DNA of 64,000 bases, taken from assembly GCA_022496805.1 (NCBI GenBank), contig CM040086.1, positions 14,324,501-14,388,500 on the forward strand, in the 5' to 3' direction. Every line of letters starts with the position of its first letter. Within the stretch, counting starts at the first letter, position 1. Origin of the DNA: Pohlia nutans (lineage: Eukaryota; Streptophyta; Bryopsida; Bryales; Mniaceae). The position numbers and the translations under genes were made by a program. A model generated the notes under the pieces. That model made no database searches, had not been told where the DNA came from, and worked only from the letters and a program-made list of their open reading frames with translations. This document shows, piece by piece, positions 33,843 to 44,010 of this stretch.

Positions 33843-34554
33843 AATTTTATTTGTTGTTTGATGAACACATGCAATATTCTTCTCTGATTTCGGTGAGAAG
33901 AATATTCTTCTCTGATTTCTCTGATTTTACGTGGGGCAGCCACATTTGTAGGTCTTTCTCGAACTTGGGAGACTTTGTAGGTCTTTCTTTCTATGTCTTT
34001 CGTTTTTTTTTTCTTTTAATTTTTTTTTGGCGTCTATTGTCTTCTTGTAACGTTGACAATTTTCTTTTGCCTTTGTTGCTTGTTGGAGACCTTCGCAGCT
34101 TGCATGCGGTTCACGCTCGGTTTGAGGGGTCCTTGTTTTTCTGATTTGGAGATAGTTTTGCACTTTATTTTTTCGTATGAATTAATAAAGCGTTGGCTGC
34201 AAGTCTTTAGTTGAGATCATGCAGTGCCCGACGTCTCTGTTTTAGTTGAAAACTCGGGCAATATCGGGAGGGTGACTTGATTTTTGTTGTTCTTCTGATA
34301 ATTCTTAATTGTCGTTTAATCATATGTTAAGGAATTGTTAAAAGCAGAACGCAAGGTTTGGCGGCTGTGCGGCTTAATTTTTGTCTAAGCTTACTCTTAG
34401 TAGATATTTTTCTTTTTGGAGTCAATTTAATTTACTTGTTGTAAGGAGAGCCTCTGCCAGATTACTTGAGTAGTACGTGGTATACGTATGCTTGTCTGAT
34501 GTGCGTTTATCGAATTATGTAACAACAGTGAGATGTTAGATCAATAGTGAGATG
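33843..34554. other. Unassigned stretch between duplicated segments
   Basis: T-rich DNA with a 14-base direct repeat (ATTCTTCTCTGATT, around 33870-33920). It could be 3' UTR or intron of the captured RNA-binding gene. No coding support. Confidence 0.35.
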
Positions 34555-34705
34555 TGACATGATTTTGACATACTTCTAACATTATTAACCGGTGAATGTA
34601 TCAAGTTGTCCCTGGAATTGATGATTTGAGAAAAGTCATCATAAAGTACTATTTAGCAAAATATTTTGGAATTTCTATACAAATGAAAGTTCTAGATTAT
34701 GAATT
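34555..34705 (+). repeat. Second duplicate of the AAA+ 3' tail
   Basis: A further copy of about 27780-27925, containing CTTCTAACATTATTAACC and ATCAAGTTGTCCCTGGAATT. It is closer to 33690-33832 than to the parent, so it probably derives from that copy. Confidence 0.7.
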
Positions 34706-34770
34706 AAACTTATTTATTTCCCGCTAATCTTGTTTATTTCCTACTAATCTTTTTTTGGCATTGCATTAGT

Positions 34771-35485
34771 ATGAGAGACAAGGATCTCATTAGGGATGAG
34801 GAATTGGAGAAGGATGCAAGGTTCAGAAATTTTGAGAGGACCTTGGATCAATGGTCTAAGATCCAAGGCCCCCTCCTTTATAATAGATTCTTGGCACATG
34901 GTGGCGAGGCGATAGCGCGGGCCGAGGCGAACAACGATCTGAACAACACAACGGTGAGTTGAAGGCGTTTATGTTACGATGTAGTACTGGGTTTTTTCGT
35001 TGGACGTGGGGGAATTGTGGCGTTTTGTCGACGCGAGGACATGGTGGTTGGGCGTTTGAGGATGAAAAGCTAGTGGGTATCCGAGTGATGTAGTGTGTGT
35101 GCGTATGGGAACTGTTGGCAGATATTTGTTGGATGTCTGGATCCAGCCGTAGGCGACGAACTCTTGAAAACTGTGTTTGGACAGTATGGAGAACTAGTTT
35201 ATGTGAAGATCCCCGTTGGGAAGGGGTATGGCTTTGTCCAATTCACTCACAAGTAGGCGCTATCTTCGACGACGAGTGCTGAGAGTGGTGGTGTCCGGGT
35301 GGTGAAGTGGATGTTCGTTTTTCAAGGCGACTGCTAACAGGGGTGGTGTGTGTTGGGGTGACCTTAGAGCAAGTATAGAAGACGCCCTGCAAAGGCTTCA
35401 CATGACGACGATCGGGACGCATACGGTGCGGCTGTCGTGGGCTGAGAAGAGGGCGAAGAGGGCGAGGATCAGGAAAAGAAGGTAA
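34771..35485 (+). pseudogene. Captured gene fragment: RBP45/47-type RRM with introns
   Basis: Three exons with GT-AG introns can be read: 34771-34953, 35122-35252 and 35368 onward, ending at TAA 35483-35485. Exon 2 begins IFVGCLDP and continues to VKIPVGKGYGFVQF, and exon 3 has TVRLSW. This is the third RRM of plant RBP45/RBP47 poly(U)/poly(A)-binding proteins, with RNP2 and RNP1 both visible. The end of exon 1 (NNDLNNTT) matches the linker before that RRM. The earlier part of exon 1 is not recognised and may come from another source. Introns are retained, so this is a DNA-level capture, not a processed copy. Exon 3 runs directly into the duplicated AAA exon, but out of frame with it. Expression cannot be judged. 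Confidence 0.7.
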
Positions 35486-36110
35486 ATAATTAATGCAACA
35501 ACCATTTCGTGAAGTATTTCAATTTTTTCAGTTTTGCATCTTTTATGCTTTAACAATTCCCCAGCGCTTTCAATGACTACATCATACAGCATTACAGCAT
35601 TATTATCTACATCATACAACATTATCAATGTCACTATTGTATTCAATTTGTCTTCCTTTTCATCCTGTTGGGTGGTCTTGTCGATCATGACCAGGACAAA
35701 GAGAAAGCAAGAGCAGACGGCGTAGATCCACCTCAAACTGAAGCAGGAGTGACGCCTTATATCCGTCCTTTGAACATGGCTGACATCAAACAAGCCATAG
35801 AGAAGGTACGCTAGATTCATAATACTAAATGCCAGAATCTGTAAGTCTGAATGTTACTGCATTTCTATAGAAAGACTAGTCAGTTGTTGGGTGTTTATGA
35901 TTCTTTCATGATAATCAGGTTGAGAGACATTTAACAATTTGGTGCTTTTATATACAAAAAATTGTCGTTGTCAATTTACACCTCTTGGTTTAACAGGTAC
36001 GATCTAGCGTAGCTTCAGACGCTAGGAGCATGATAAAGCTTCAACAATGGAATGAGCAATATGGAGAGGGTGGCATACGTAGAAAGAACAGTTTGAGTTA
36101 TTTTATGTAA
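35467..36110 (+). pseudogene. Duplicated 3' exons of the AAA+ gene
   Basis: The homology starts in the middle of exon 21 (GATCAGGAAAAGAAGG) and includes intron, exon 22, intron and exon 23. Both exon frames are open. The changes include AD-M-KQA-M to AD-I-KQA-I in exon 22 and a few replacements in exon 23, which still ends SLSYFM-stop. The fragment has no ATPase core. It is joined at its 5' side to an RRM fragment in a different frame, so no sensible AAA protein can result. Confidence 0.8.
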
Positions 36111-37048
36111 TATTTTTTTTATTCTCATGCACTTGCAGTTCTACCTTTTGAGTGAGCGTATCAGGAATGCACAAAAGCTCTTTTGGAGCTAAAAACACGC
36201 AATTCGCTATTTATGCACTTAGCCAAGTGCGTTCATTTCATGAGCAAATCGTGCTTAAAAAATTTGTGTAAAAAGCTCTCTAAAAAACAGCGATTTTGTC
36301 TTTCTACAAATCACTTACATTGTAAACAAACAATTCTTTTATTTATTTTTTATTCTTATCTTTATCTTTTCTTTTATCTTTTCTTTATCTTGTTTCTTTT
36401 ATCTTGTCTTCTTTCTTGTCTTTTTTCTTGTCTTCTTTTTCTTTTCCTTCTTGTCTTCCTTCTTGTCTTCTTCTTCTTTTTCTATTTTTTTCTTCATACC
36501 TCTTGTGGCAGCCGCAAACCCTACACCCGCACCGAGGAAAAAAAACCATTTTTTTTTTTTTTTTTTTTCGTCTTCTTTTTTGCTTAGGGCTCATGAATCT
36601 TAAAAAAAATTTAGGGTTCAGCCGCCGGCGGCTGAACTCTAAACGGCCGGAAAAAAAACAACAAATAAAAAAAAATTAAAAAATTAAAAAATTAAAAACT
36701 TAAAATTAAAAAATCTATTTTTAGACTACTGACGGCTGAGGGTGTGCGGCCGCGCACCCTAAGCCTCTTTTATCCCTCACTCACTCCCTTTTCCTCTTCT
36801 CTCCTCTCCCTCTCTCTCCATCCCTCCCTCTCCATCCCTCCCTCTCCATCCCTCCCCTCTCCTCATATATATAGGGGAGAGGAGAGGGTCTCTCATTCAT
36901 TCTTCAACTCCTTCTCCCTCCCCTCACCTCTCCCCTATATATATATGAGGAGAGGGGAAGGAGAAGAAGAGGAAGAAGAGTCTTTGGGTGCGCGGCCGCG
37001 CACCCTAGCGACTAAAAATAGTAATTTTTAGAAAAAGTAAAAAAAAAA

Positions 37049-37089
<41 letters not shown>

Positions 37090-37815
37090 AGCAGGGGTTC
37101 AGCAGCACCCCACAGCCAAGAAAAAGGGCAAATTTTTTTTTTTTTTATTTTATTTTATTTTATTTTTGGCGGCTGCCATTCAGGGTTCAGCAGCACCCCA
37201 TGGCCAACCCGAAAAACGAAAAAAAAAAAAAAAAAAAAACTTTTTTTTTTTTTTTTTTTCGTTTGCTCCCATTGTTTAGGGTTCAGCAGCCACAACTGAA
37301 GAAAAAGTAAAAGAAAAAAAAGACTAAGAAGACAAAAAGGAAAACAAGAAGAAAGACAAAAAGAAGACAAGAAAGAAGACAAGAAAGAAGACGAGAAAGA
37401 AATCAAGATAAAAAAGAAAAGATAAAAGAAAAGATAAAGATGAGAATAAAAAATTATTAAAAAAATTATTTGTTTACAATGTAAGGGATTGAAGAAAGAC
37501 AATAATCGTTGGTTTTAAAAAAATAAAAGTTAGACAAATAAAATCATGCGCTCGGGGACGAAGTGCATGATTATATAGCCAAGTGCGTAAATAGCGAATT
37601 GTGTGTTTAAACCGACCATCGGCTGTCCAGCTTCAGTTCCAGACGCAACCCTTTCAAAAGCACTATTTTGGCATTGTGTAAACAGAATGCTTACAAGTGA
37701 TTAGAGGTTGCCACAGATGGTATTTTTGTGCTCAATTGTCAGGAGCTATGAGGTGTGCCAGCCAGGAGGTGTTTTATGCGAGGAAGGAAGCAGTTACTAG
37801 ATTATCAAGACATTT
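36111..37815 (+). repeat. Duplicated AAA+ 3' UTR, split by a foldback insertion
   Basis: 36111-36193 and 37608-37815 together match 27184-27470. The break coincides with the TAAA target of the inserted element. Homology to the parent ends at about 37815 (AAGACATTT). Confidence 0.75.
36194..37607. mobile_element. 1.4-kb foldback transposon with long low-complexity inverted arms
   Basis: The target duplication is TAAA (36190-36193 and 37608-37611); the empty site is at 27263-27266. The termini AACACGCAATTCGCTATTTA and the complement of TAAATAGCGAATTGTGTGTT match with one difference. The arms extend inward for about 300 bases through CTTTTCTT/GAAAAG-rich DNA (left near 36310-36480, right near 37310-37490). 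The centre has GCGGCCGCGCACCC blocks in inverted pairs, a CTCATATATATAGG-type palindrome pair, and poly-T runs, one near 40 bases. The ORFs are low-complexity shadows. No transposase is present; the superfamily is uncertain. Confidence 0.75.
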
Positions 37816-38062
37816 AGAGCAATCACGTAGATTTGCTACTAGTAGAGAGCTGGAAAATGGGTAGGTGCTCGGGCTTAAAGCTAGTGATAATAGGACCGGC
37901 TGCTTGGTCTTGGGAGACCAATCTACTGGGACTAAGGAGAGATCTCGACGATCTAGTAATACTATTGCTATGGCCAAGCTTGGGATCTATGTAAATGAAA
38001 TAGTGAATATGGTGCGCAAAAACAAAGCAATGAAAGATGGGAATAGTATAGGGTTTATCTGA
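37814..38062 (+). pseudogene. Unidentified coding-like fragment, possibly retroelement gag
   Basis: One frame runs LEQSRRFATSRELENG, a stop at 37862-37864, then VLGLKASDNRTGCLVLGDQ and on to VNEIVNMVRKNKAM and the stop at 38060-38062. It has a protein-like composition but I do not recognise it. Just downstream (about 38135-38190), two frames together give C-W-R-I-C-G and QFGHLRQE, which resembles a retroelement CCHC zinc knuckle broken by a frameshift. A gag relic is therefore possible. Confidence 0.35.
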
Positions 38063-38740
38063 GATGGTATCGATTACTCTGCTGTTGGCTGGAAGTGCGA
38101 TGTTGGTTGTCCCTGTTGAGGCTAAATCTTATCTCCTTCTCCAATGTTGGCGGATCTGTGGGGCAGTTTGGGCACCTTCGACAAGAGTGGTATACCGGTG
38201 TGTAAGTTTTAGGGCCACCTTGTGCATTCTCCTTCGCTGTTGTCGACAAATACAGCAGCTCCAGATCTACCCCGCTTGCTTCAGATCTCGAGATCCGAGC
38301 TTTGGATCCACCCACTGACTTCGGCAGAATACACTCTGGTAGCAACTGAACAACAAATCTAGGGGAGTGCAAATGCGATTCTTGGGATTCAATCCTCACG
38401 CAGCAGCTCTCATAGATCTGTGAATCGTGTAAACATTCACTCTGCAAGGAAGCTAGATCGCTAAGGGATTCACTCTTATCGATACAATAACCATCTCACA
38501 TATGTGTTTGCATCACGCACACGGTACTCACACTAGCGAGGCGCCCTTACTGTCGATCTCAGCTGTTGTCTCTCTTCGTCATTCTCCTTTTTCCTTTCCG
38601 CTACGGATAGGACCGCCAGGTTTTAAAAAACTAGAAGGGAAGGTAACCATGCATGGTCTTTGCTGACACATCCCCGCATGTTCCTCACTTCTAAAGAGAG
38701 CAACATTTTAAGAAATAATACTTTAAGTCCAAGAATGTTA
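38063..38740. other. Moderately GC-rich unassigned segment
   Basis: This may continue the fragment above: the frame after the zinc-knuckle-like motif reads PPCAFSFAVVDKYSSS and then decays. No clear gene, LTR or boundary is seen up to 38740. Confidence 0.35.
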
Positions 38741-39277
38741 TGATATATGGCTGACTAATAGAAACTTGAATTGAAAATTTCTTTGAACACTCCGCCTCTT
38801 CTTTTGTACCTCCATTGACAATGGTTTATAATCTTCTTGCTCTTTTACCCACCATCTCCACTGTCTAAAAAATGAAAAATAAAGGACTGCACTTAATGCA
38901 CTATATAGATGGAAATCACATGATGCACTACAAATCACATGATTGATGGATGAAAAGGCATAGTGGCTGAATGTTACTAATTGTTACGTGTGGTTTCGCC
39001 AGTTTAACACTACTTGAAAAATGAAAGAAAAAGCTGCTAGAATTCAACATATCACAATTAACATATCACAATTGTATAATAAACACGGCATGCCACCTCA
39101 TATCGCTTTCATCATCTTGAAGGAACATGACACTCGCAATACAGTAAAAGTGACAATGACAAATATCAAACTACTATGTAGTGGAAGAAAACTGTCTCTC
39201 TTCACCTTTGAACGAATTGTAGTACAATGAAGACATCAATTCTCCCTGAACACTAAATCGTCCATTTGGTGTAAGAT
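38741..39277 (+). repeat. Gene-like duplicated unit, copy 2, upstream part
   Basis: This matches 31112-31633 (for example TTCTTTGAACACTCCGCC and GACATCAATTCTCC). The match stops at TTTGGTGTA, where element C is inserted, and resumes at 42466. Confidence 0.65.
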
Positions 39278-39664
39278 AGGATGTCCTAAAACCACGACCA
39301 CCCCAATTATAACATGTAGACCTTTCTTGGGGCCACCAGAGTTAAGACTTAAAACCACCAATTTTACTATTCAAATAGACCAATGGCATGCGAAGCATTG
39401 CAAAGAAATAGTTGGTGATTTTGCGTATCATTATGAGTGAAAGTTACTACCACATGGTGTGCACATGGGGAAACCTAAAGGTTTGATTTGGGTTAGAGGT
39501 TACTTTCTACTTTGGAATTTTGTATAAAATTGACAAATGCGAATTAGATGATGCAATATTTTGCAATCTTCATCAAAACCTATTTTGAATACGGTCATAT
39601 TATTTTTTCATATTATTTTTTTGAATTTAGCATTGCCAAAAATAGGCCAGATTGCTTAACCCTT

Positions 39665-40588
39665 TAACCCCTAAAGGACCATGCTCATTCCTAAAATTTT
39701 ATCACTTTCTCGTGATGCTTTCAGAAAGGCAATTGTATCTCTTGATTGGTATTCATGTAGAAAACTTCACCGTTGAAGTTCATAAAGGACTTAGTCATGA
39801 GACTGTGCATTAATTTTCAGAACAATCTACCGTATATATTACATGATTATAAGGTTTGATCATAAGTTGATTTTTGAAAATTTTGAATAAAACCAACAGG
39901 TCATTCATTGCAAACTTTCTCATAAATTTAGAAACCATGATTAGCGTTTGAAAGTTTAGAAGCATACAAAGATGTACTATATCTAGGTGCCCACAAAAAA
40001 TGGTGTTCTAAAACTAAATACAACAACAATGATTGATTCTCAAAGATTTATATTTGGGTGAGGTGATTTGTTGGTGACTCGTTGAGCCGGTGTTTGTGAT
40101 CGTTATTAATTTTTACATTGCAATTTTTTTTAAAGAATTCAAATATATGTTTGGAATATTCCAAAATATTCCAAAATAATGTAAAATATGTAGAAAAGAT
40201 TCCAATTATTTTGAAAAGATTCCATTTAAAATATATTTAAACATTTTCTGTAATTATTTTATAGTGTTAATGATGCAGTATTGGAAAATATTTTACATAC
40301 TGGACACTTCTTTTTTTTTACAAATGTGATGTCCAAGTGTGAAAATGCCCTCCAAGTCATCAACCGCCCTAACTACTATATCTCAGGTTCACCTACGTTG
40401 ACGTTTTAGTTTTTTCCTAATAAATCAATCAACGTAATTGCAAATCTTGAAGTTTTTGGTGTTCTTGAAACGAACATTTTCAATTCTCTAGTTAACATTG
40501 AGTCAAAATTATGAAATCCAAACAAATTATTCAAGTAATAAAACTATTCGTGGACACAATTTGTCCTCTTGGTCCTTTAGGGGTTAAG
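39665..40588. mobile_element. TTAA-site MITE family E
   Basis: The termini are TTAACCCCTAAAGGACCA and TGGTCCTTTAGGGGTTAA, essentially perfect 16-18 bp inverted repeats including the target. The interior is AT-rich. It contains an ATTCCAAAATATTCC-rich patch (40150-40250) also seen at 50285-50400. Confidence 0.7.
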
Positions 40589-40889
40589 GTCCCGATTCAA
40601 CACTGTTTTCAAAGATTTGTTATAAAATGTTTGATGAACAATAAAAATGGAGTTGATGTACAAAACAAAATTGTAAATGTCAATGTGAAGGTAACATCGG
40701 TATGGTTGGATTCGTCATATTTATTATTATTAATTTTAATTAAATTTGCAAGGTTTTCTCTTGAAATTCAATTTAAAATCCAAAATCAACACAAAAAAAT
40801 CAAAAAATATTGTAATGAAATTGAAATAACATGCACTAGAAGATGGTATGGTTTTCATTATTCGATTCTACTTATTATGGAAAATCATG

Positions 40890-41828
40890 TTTAACCCCTA
40901 AGGGCCCTTAAAAGCCGAAATGGCTTTTTGCTGTTTCGGGCAGCCTAGATGACGGGTTTAACTTTAGTATTTTGGGTTAAACTTTGGTGTGGGTGTGGTA
41001 ATACATACATACTATATGTGGTAAAATTTGGGCAGCCAAATTCAAGTTTTAGAATTTTATTATGCAAAATTATTTTGTTTTCAAGTCCCTAGCAAAAAAA
41101 AAAATTAGTGTTTTTTTGAATTTTTTTTTTGGAAATATGTTTATAATAATACTACTACACACATTTAAAAAAATATCCAAGTTGAAAGTTTTAACAATTT
41201 TACATGGGCAGCCTTCAAAATTTACAAGAGCAAGCTTCAAAGTTTTTGTAATTTTACATTTTTTTCTTTCAAAAATTGTCAAAATTTGAGATTTAGGAAT
41301 TTTTTGATTTTTTTTTTTCCAAAATTCACAAACTCATAGATGTAACTTTTCACAGTTCACTTTTTTACTAAACCAAAAACCTTTAACGTTATTCAAGTTT
41401 TACCATATTGTGGTTTTTGAACCTTCTTCTGGAAAATAATTTGCATGAAGGCCAAAAAAGCATAATGAGTCTCTAAAATATTGCATAGAGGTGCCTAACT
41501 TAGTTACCTACATGGAAAAAAATATGAGCAAAATGTTTGGGGTAATAATCATCAAGTCCCCCTTTGCACCATTTAGACTATGCCTTTTGGGTAAAGCCCA
41601 AAAAAACTTTTGAATCAACTTTTAATGTTATAAACTCACAAATGGTAAAGATCCAACGGTTGAAATTTAACATGGTGTTAGTGCAAGTAGTTGGGTTGAA
41701 GATCTTACGGTTGGAAGTACAGAAAAAGTTAAAACATATTGAAACATACATCAACTTCCACAAGGTGCTCAAAAATTGTAGTTTTTGGTTGTGGAGGTCC
41801 CAAAACACCTTGGGCCTTTAGGGGTTAA
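40890..41828. mobile_element. TTAA-site MITE family A, copy 2
   Basis: The termini are TTAACCCCTAAGGGCCC and GGGCCTTTAGGGGTTAA. It is the uninterrupted sister of 1414-2906 and keeps the internal TTAA that family B occupies there. Confidence 0.75.
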
Positions 41829-42222
41829 GGGCCGGTTTACACTACAGTGGAGAAGGCCTCCGGTCGGTCAAGAATGCTTGGCCAAGACATGGTTATATGA
41901 GGCAAATGGTGGATGTGCCGGAGAAGAATGAAAGGCAATAAAATATTTTTAATCACTTGGGCTTCTCCGGAGGACGAGTTTCTTGTCCGGCCTCTTGAGG
42001 CCGGAGAAGAAACTCCTCCTCCGGAGAAGCCCAAGTCCAAAAAGTGATGCCATGTAGGCGGCCATGTCATTTTATCATCCATGAGAAATCTTCACCACCA
42101 TTCTTGTCTTCACCTAGTGTAAACACCTTCCGGTGAAGAGTTGCAATTTCGGCCAATCACAGTTTAGAATCGCCCTTTTTTTCATGACCGGTGAACTTCT
42201 CCACCGTAGTCTAAACCGGCCC
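41829..42222. mobile_element. Tourist/PIF-Harbinger-like MITE
   Basis: The termini are GGGCCGGTTTACACTACAG and the complement of GTAGTCTAAACCGGCCC. TAA is duplicated on both sides, typical of PIF/Harbinger derivatives. Inner arms contain CTCCGGAGAAG-type inverted copies. Non-coding. Confidence 0.7.
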
Positions 42223-42465
42223 TAAGGTCCCACTTTTTGAAGTAAGAATGAAACTTGACATAAACCACTTTTGTTATTTTCCAAAGGTTCACATTATTTT
42301 ATTTTGAAAATCCGTACTGTACACGTGGTAGTCAACTAGCACAAGAATCAAAAGAATGTTGGATGGATGAAAAACATCACCATATGTTGTGAAAGGACGC
42401 ATCAATAATCATCCAGCTTCCAGCGTTAAAGGGTTAAGTTGGTGGTTTTAGGACAATCGACCTTA

Positions 42466-44010
42466 ATTATTCTAAACCATAATCGCAACTTTCGACATAA
42501 ATTCATTTTATTCATTATCTGAATCGCCACATGTCATATCGCGATTAGTGAAGGCTGACGTGGAACATTCAAAAAATCTGACGTGGAAATCCTAGCTGTC
42601 TGTCACGTTCGGTTAAAATTAGGGTTCCAAAGTTTCCAACGGTCGCTTCCGGCGCGTTCGTTTTAGGGTTTCAGTGAATTTGCCGCTCTACTCTGCTCTC
42701 CTTCTCCTACTTAATTGTCCTCGCGCACCTTACCGTTATCAATCCATGTTCCTCCGCCCTGTTTCCTTGATCCTCAGACAGCCTTCCTCCATAGGTTGTT
42801 TTGCGAATCGATTTTTTTTGTATTTTTCGTTTATGCTTTTGGCTCTGTGATGAGTATTCGGCCTCCGGTATCTGGTGTAGTGAGCAAGCTCCGGCATGCA
42901 ACGACCTTCGCCTCGTTAACGTGGCCAACACAAACTTATTCAGACGCGACGTGGATTGGGATGTCCCTCTACCATTACTTATGTTCTGTGTACACAGTCT
43001 TAGGGTTTTTTGATTTTTTAGCTTTTTTACTTCGCGGCCTATGATGGTTACCTCTACGGGCGTTAGCTGTGGGCGGTGCTGAGACCTTGTTTGACAAGGA
43101 GAACCTCCTCAGTATGCCGCCTGCATTTCTGTGACGCGATACTGTAAACTGAGGTCTCTAGGGTTTTAAGTTTTTTATTTTGAAAGCCGATGATGAAGAC
43201 ATTGTCCAAAAATCACTGATTTCCGTGATGATCCAAAACAATACACCATCTTTCGACCGAGGCTTCGTGGCTTTTTTGGCTGGATGATGATAATTACATA
43301 GACCTGTTCTGAACTTACATGTTGTATAAAACATGCACTACCAACTGACAGCCTGAAGGTTTTAGGGTTTAGGGTTTAGGGTTATTGACGGGAGTAGCAC
43401 TCTTGGCGGGGTGTTGCTTTGACAGCATGGAGCGATCCACCGCATTTAACGATGCCCTTGTGGTCGTAGAGTCCTTTGTCAACGTCATAGATTGAAAACT
43501 CCATGTGAAGTTCCTCATATAATGCTGTCGGCATTATTGCCGTTATCATTCTGTAGGGTGACTAAGTTTCATGGATTTGAGGTTGCATATTCCATTGCCC
43601 TAGAGAGCAGCGTCGCTGCAATTACTCTTTGGGACAGACCATGCCGCCTACAGTTTATTAGGTCGCACCCTGTTCTGCATTAGCTTAACCCCATAAGGCC
43701 ACCAGGTGGTCTCCTGCCTTTATCTGTGATTTTGAGTCGGTTTTATGTAGATTCTTTTTTTGACATTTTATTTTTATTTTTAATTAGCATATGCAATATT
43801 TTTCACTGATTCTATTGATGAAAAAATTGGTCTCATTCAAATTATTATTTTCAGAATATGATTTTAAAACTATGAATCCTTGGTCCTGTAGGGGTTAACT
43901 TTCATGTGCAGAGACTGATGATTATAAACATCCTTTAAATCATCTTTCGGGACGTAGCTCACCTTCGGGTGGTGACGATACTGTGCTATATGACGGTCTC
44001 TTCTGAAACT
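42466..44010 (+). pseudogene. Gene-like duplicated unit, copy 2, downstream part (unidentified)
   Basis: This continues the copy begun at 38741 and matches about 31634-32920. It holds the same exon-like pieces (CSEQAPACNDLRLVN frame at about 42870-43015; DDYKHPLNHLSGRSSPSGG at about 43915-43975). Differences from copy 1 in these frames are mainly synonymous. Frames between pieces are broken. A candidate splice acceptor present in copy 1 (TTCACAG, 32185-32191) is altered here (TTCGCGG). A MITE sits at 43685-43898. Confidence 0.45.
43685..43898. mobile_element. Short TTAA-site MITE with a visible empty site
   Basis: TTAA is duplicated at 43685-43688 and 43895-43898, and the insert is 206 bases. 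The termini are CCCCATAAGGCCACC and the complement of TGGTCCTGTAGGGG. Copy 1 of the host unit reads TAGCTTAATTTTCGTG near 32787-32802 with a single TTAA. Excising the insert reproduces that site exactly at the TTAA. Confidence 0.85.

Larger units (their letters stand above)
39656..42437. mobile_element. Composite of nested TTAA-site MITEs (outer element D)
   Basis: The outer ends are TTAACCCTTTAA (39656) and GTTAAAGGGTTAA (ending 42437). They lie at a point where the sister of element C has only a degenerate TTCA. Inside are family E (39665-40588), family A copy 2 (40890-41828) and a Tourist-like MITE (41829-42222). No transposase is seen. Confidence 0.55.
39278..42465. mobile_element. Element C copy 1: short transposon inflated by nested MITEs
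   Basis: The two ends carry inverted TGTCCTAAAACCAC motifs (39290s, and complementary at 42436-42455). The left 378 bases are the reverse complement of 44668-45045. The other end is cut off by a large TTAA insertion at 39656-42437. The site in the gene-like unit is empty in copy 1 (31633/31634). The element includes a weak B-box-like GAGTTAAGACTTAAAACC, so a tRNA-derived origin is possible but unproven. Confidence 0.6.

Noticed and set aside
36183..36587. 134-codon ORF rich in Phe and Leu
   Set aside because: Translation of CTTTT-type simple sequence in the arm of the foldback element; no real protein features.
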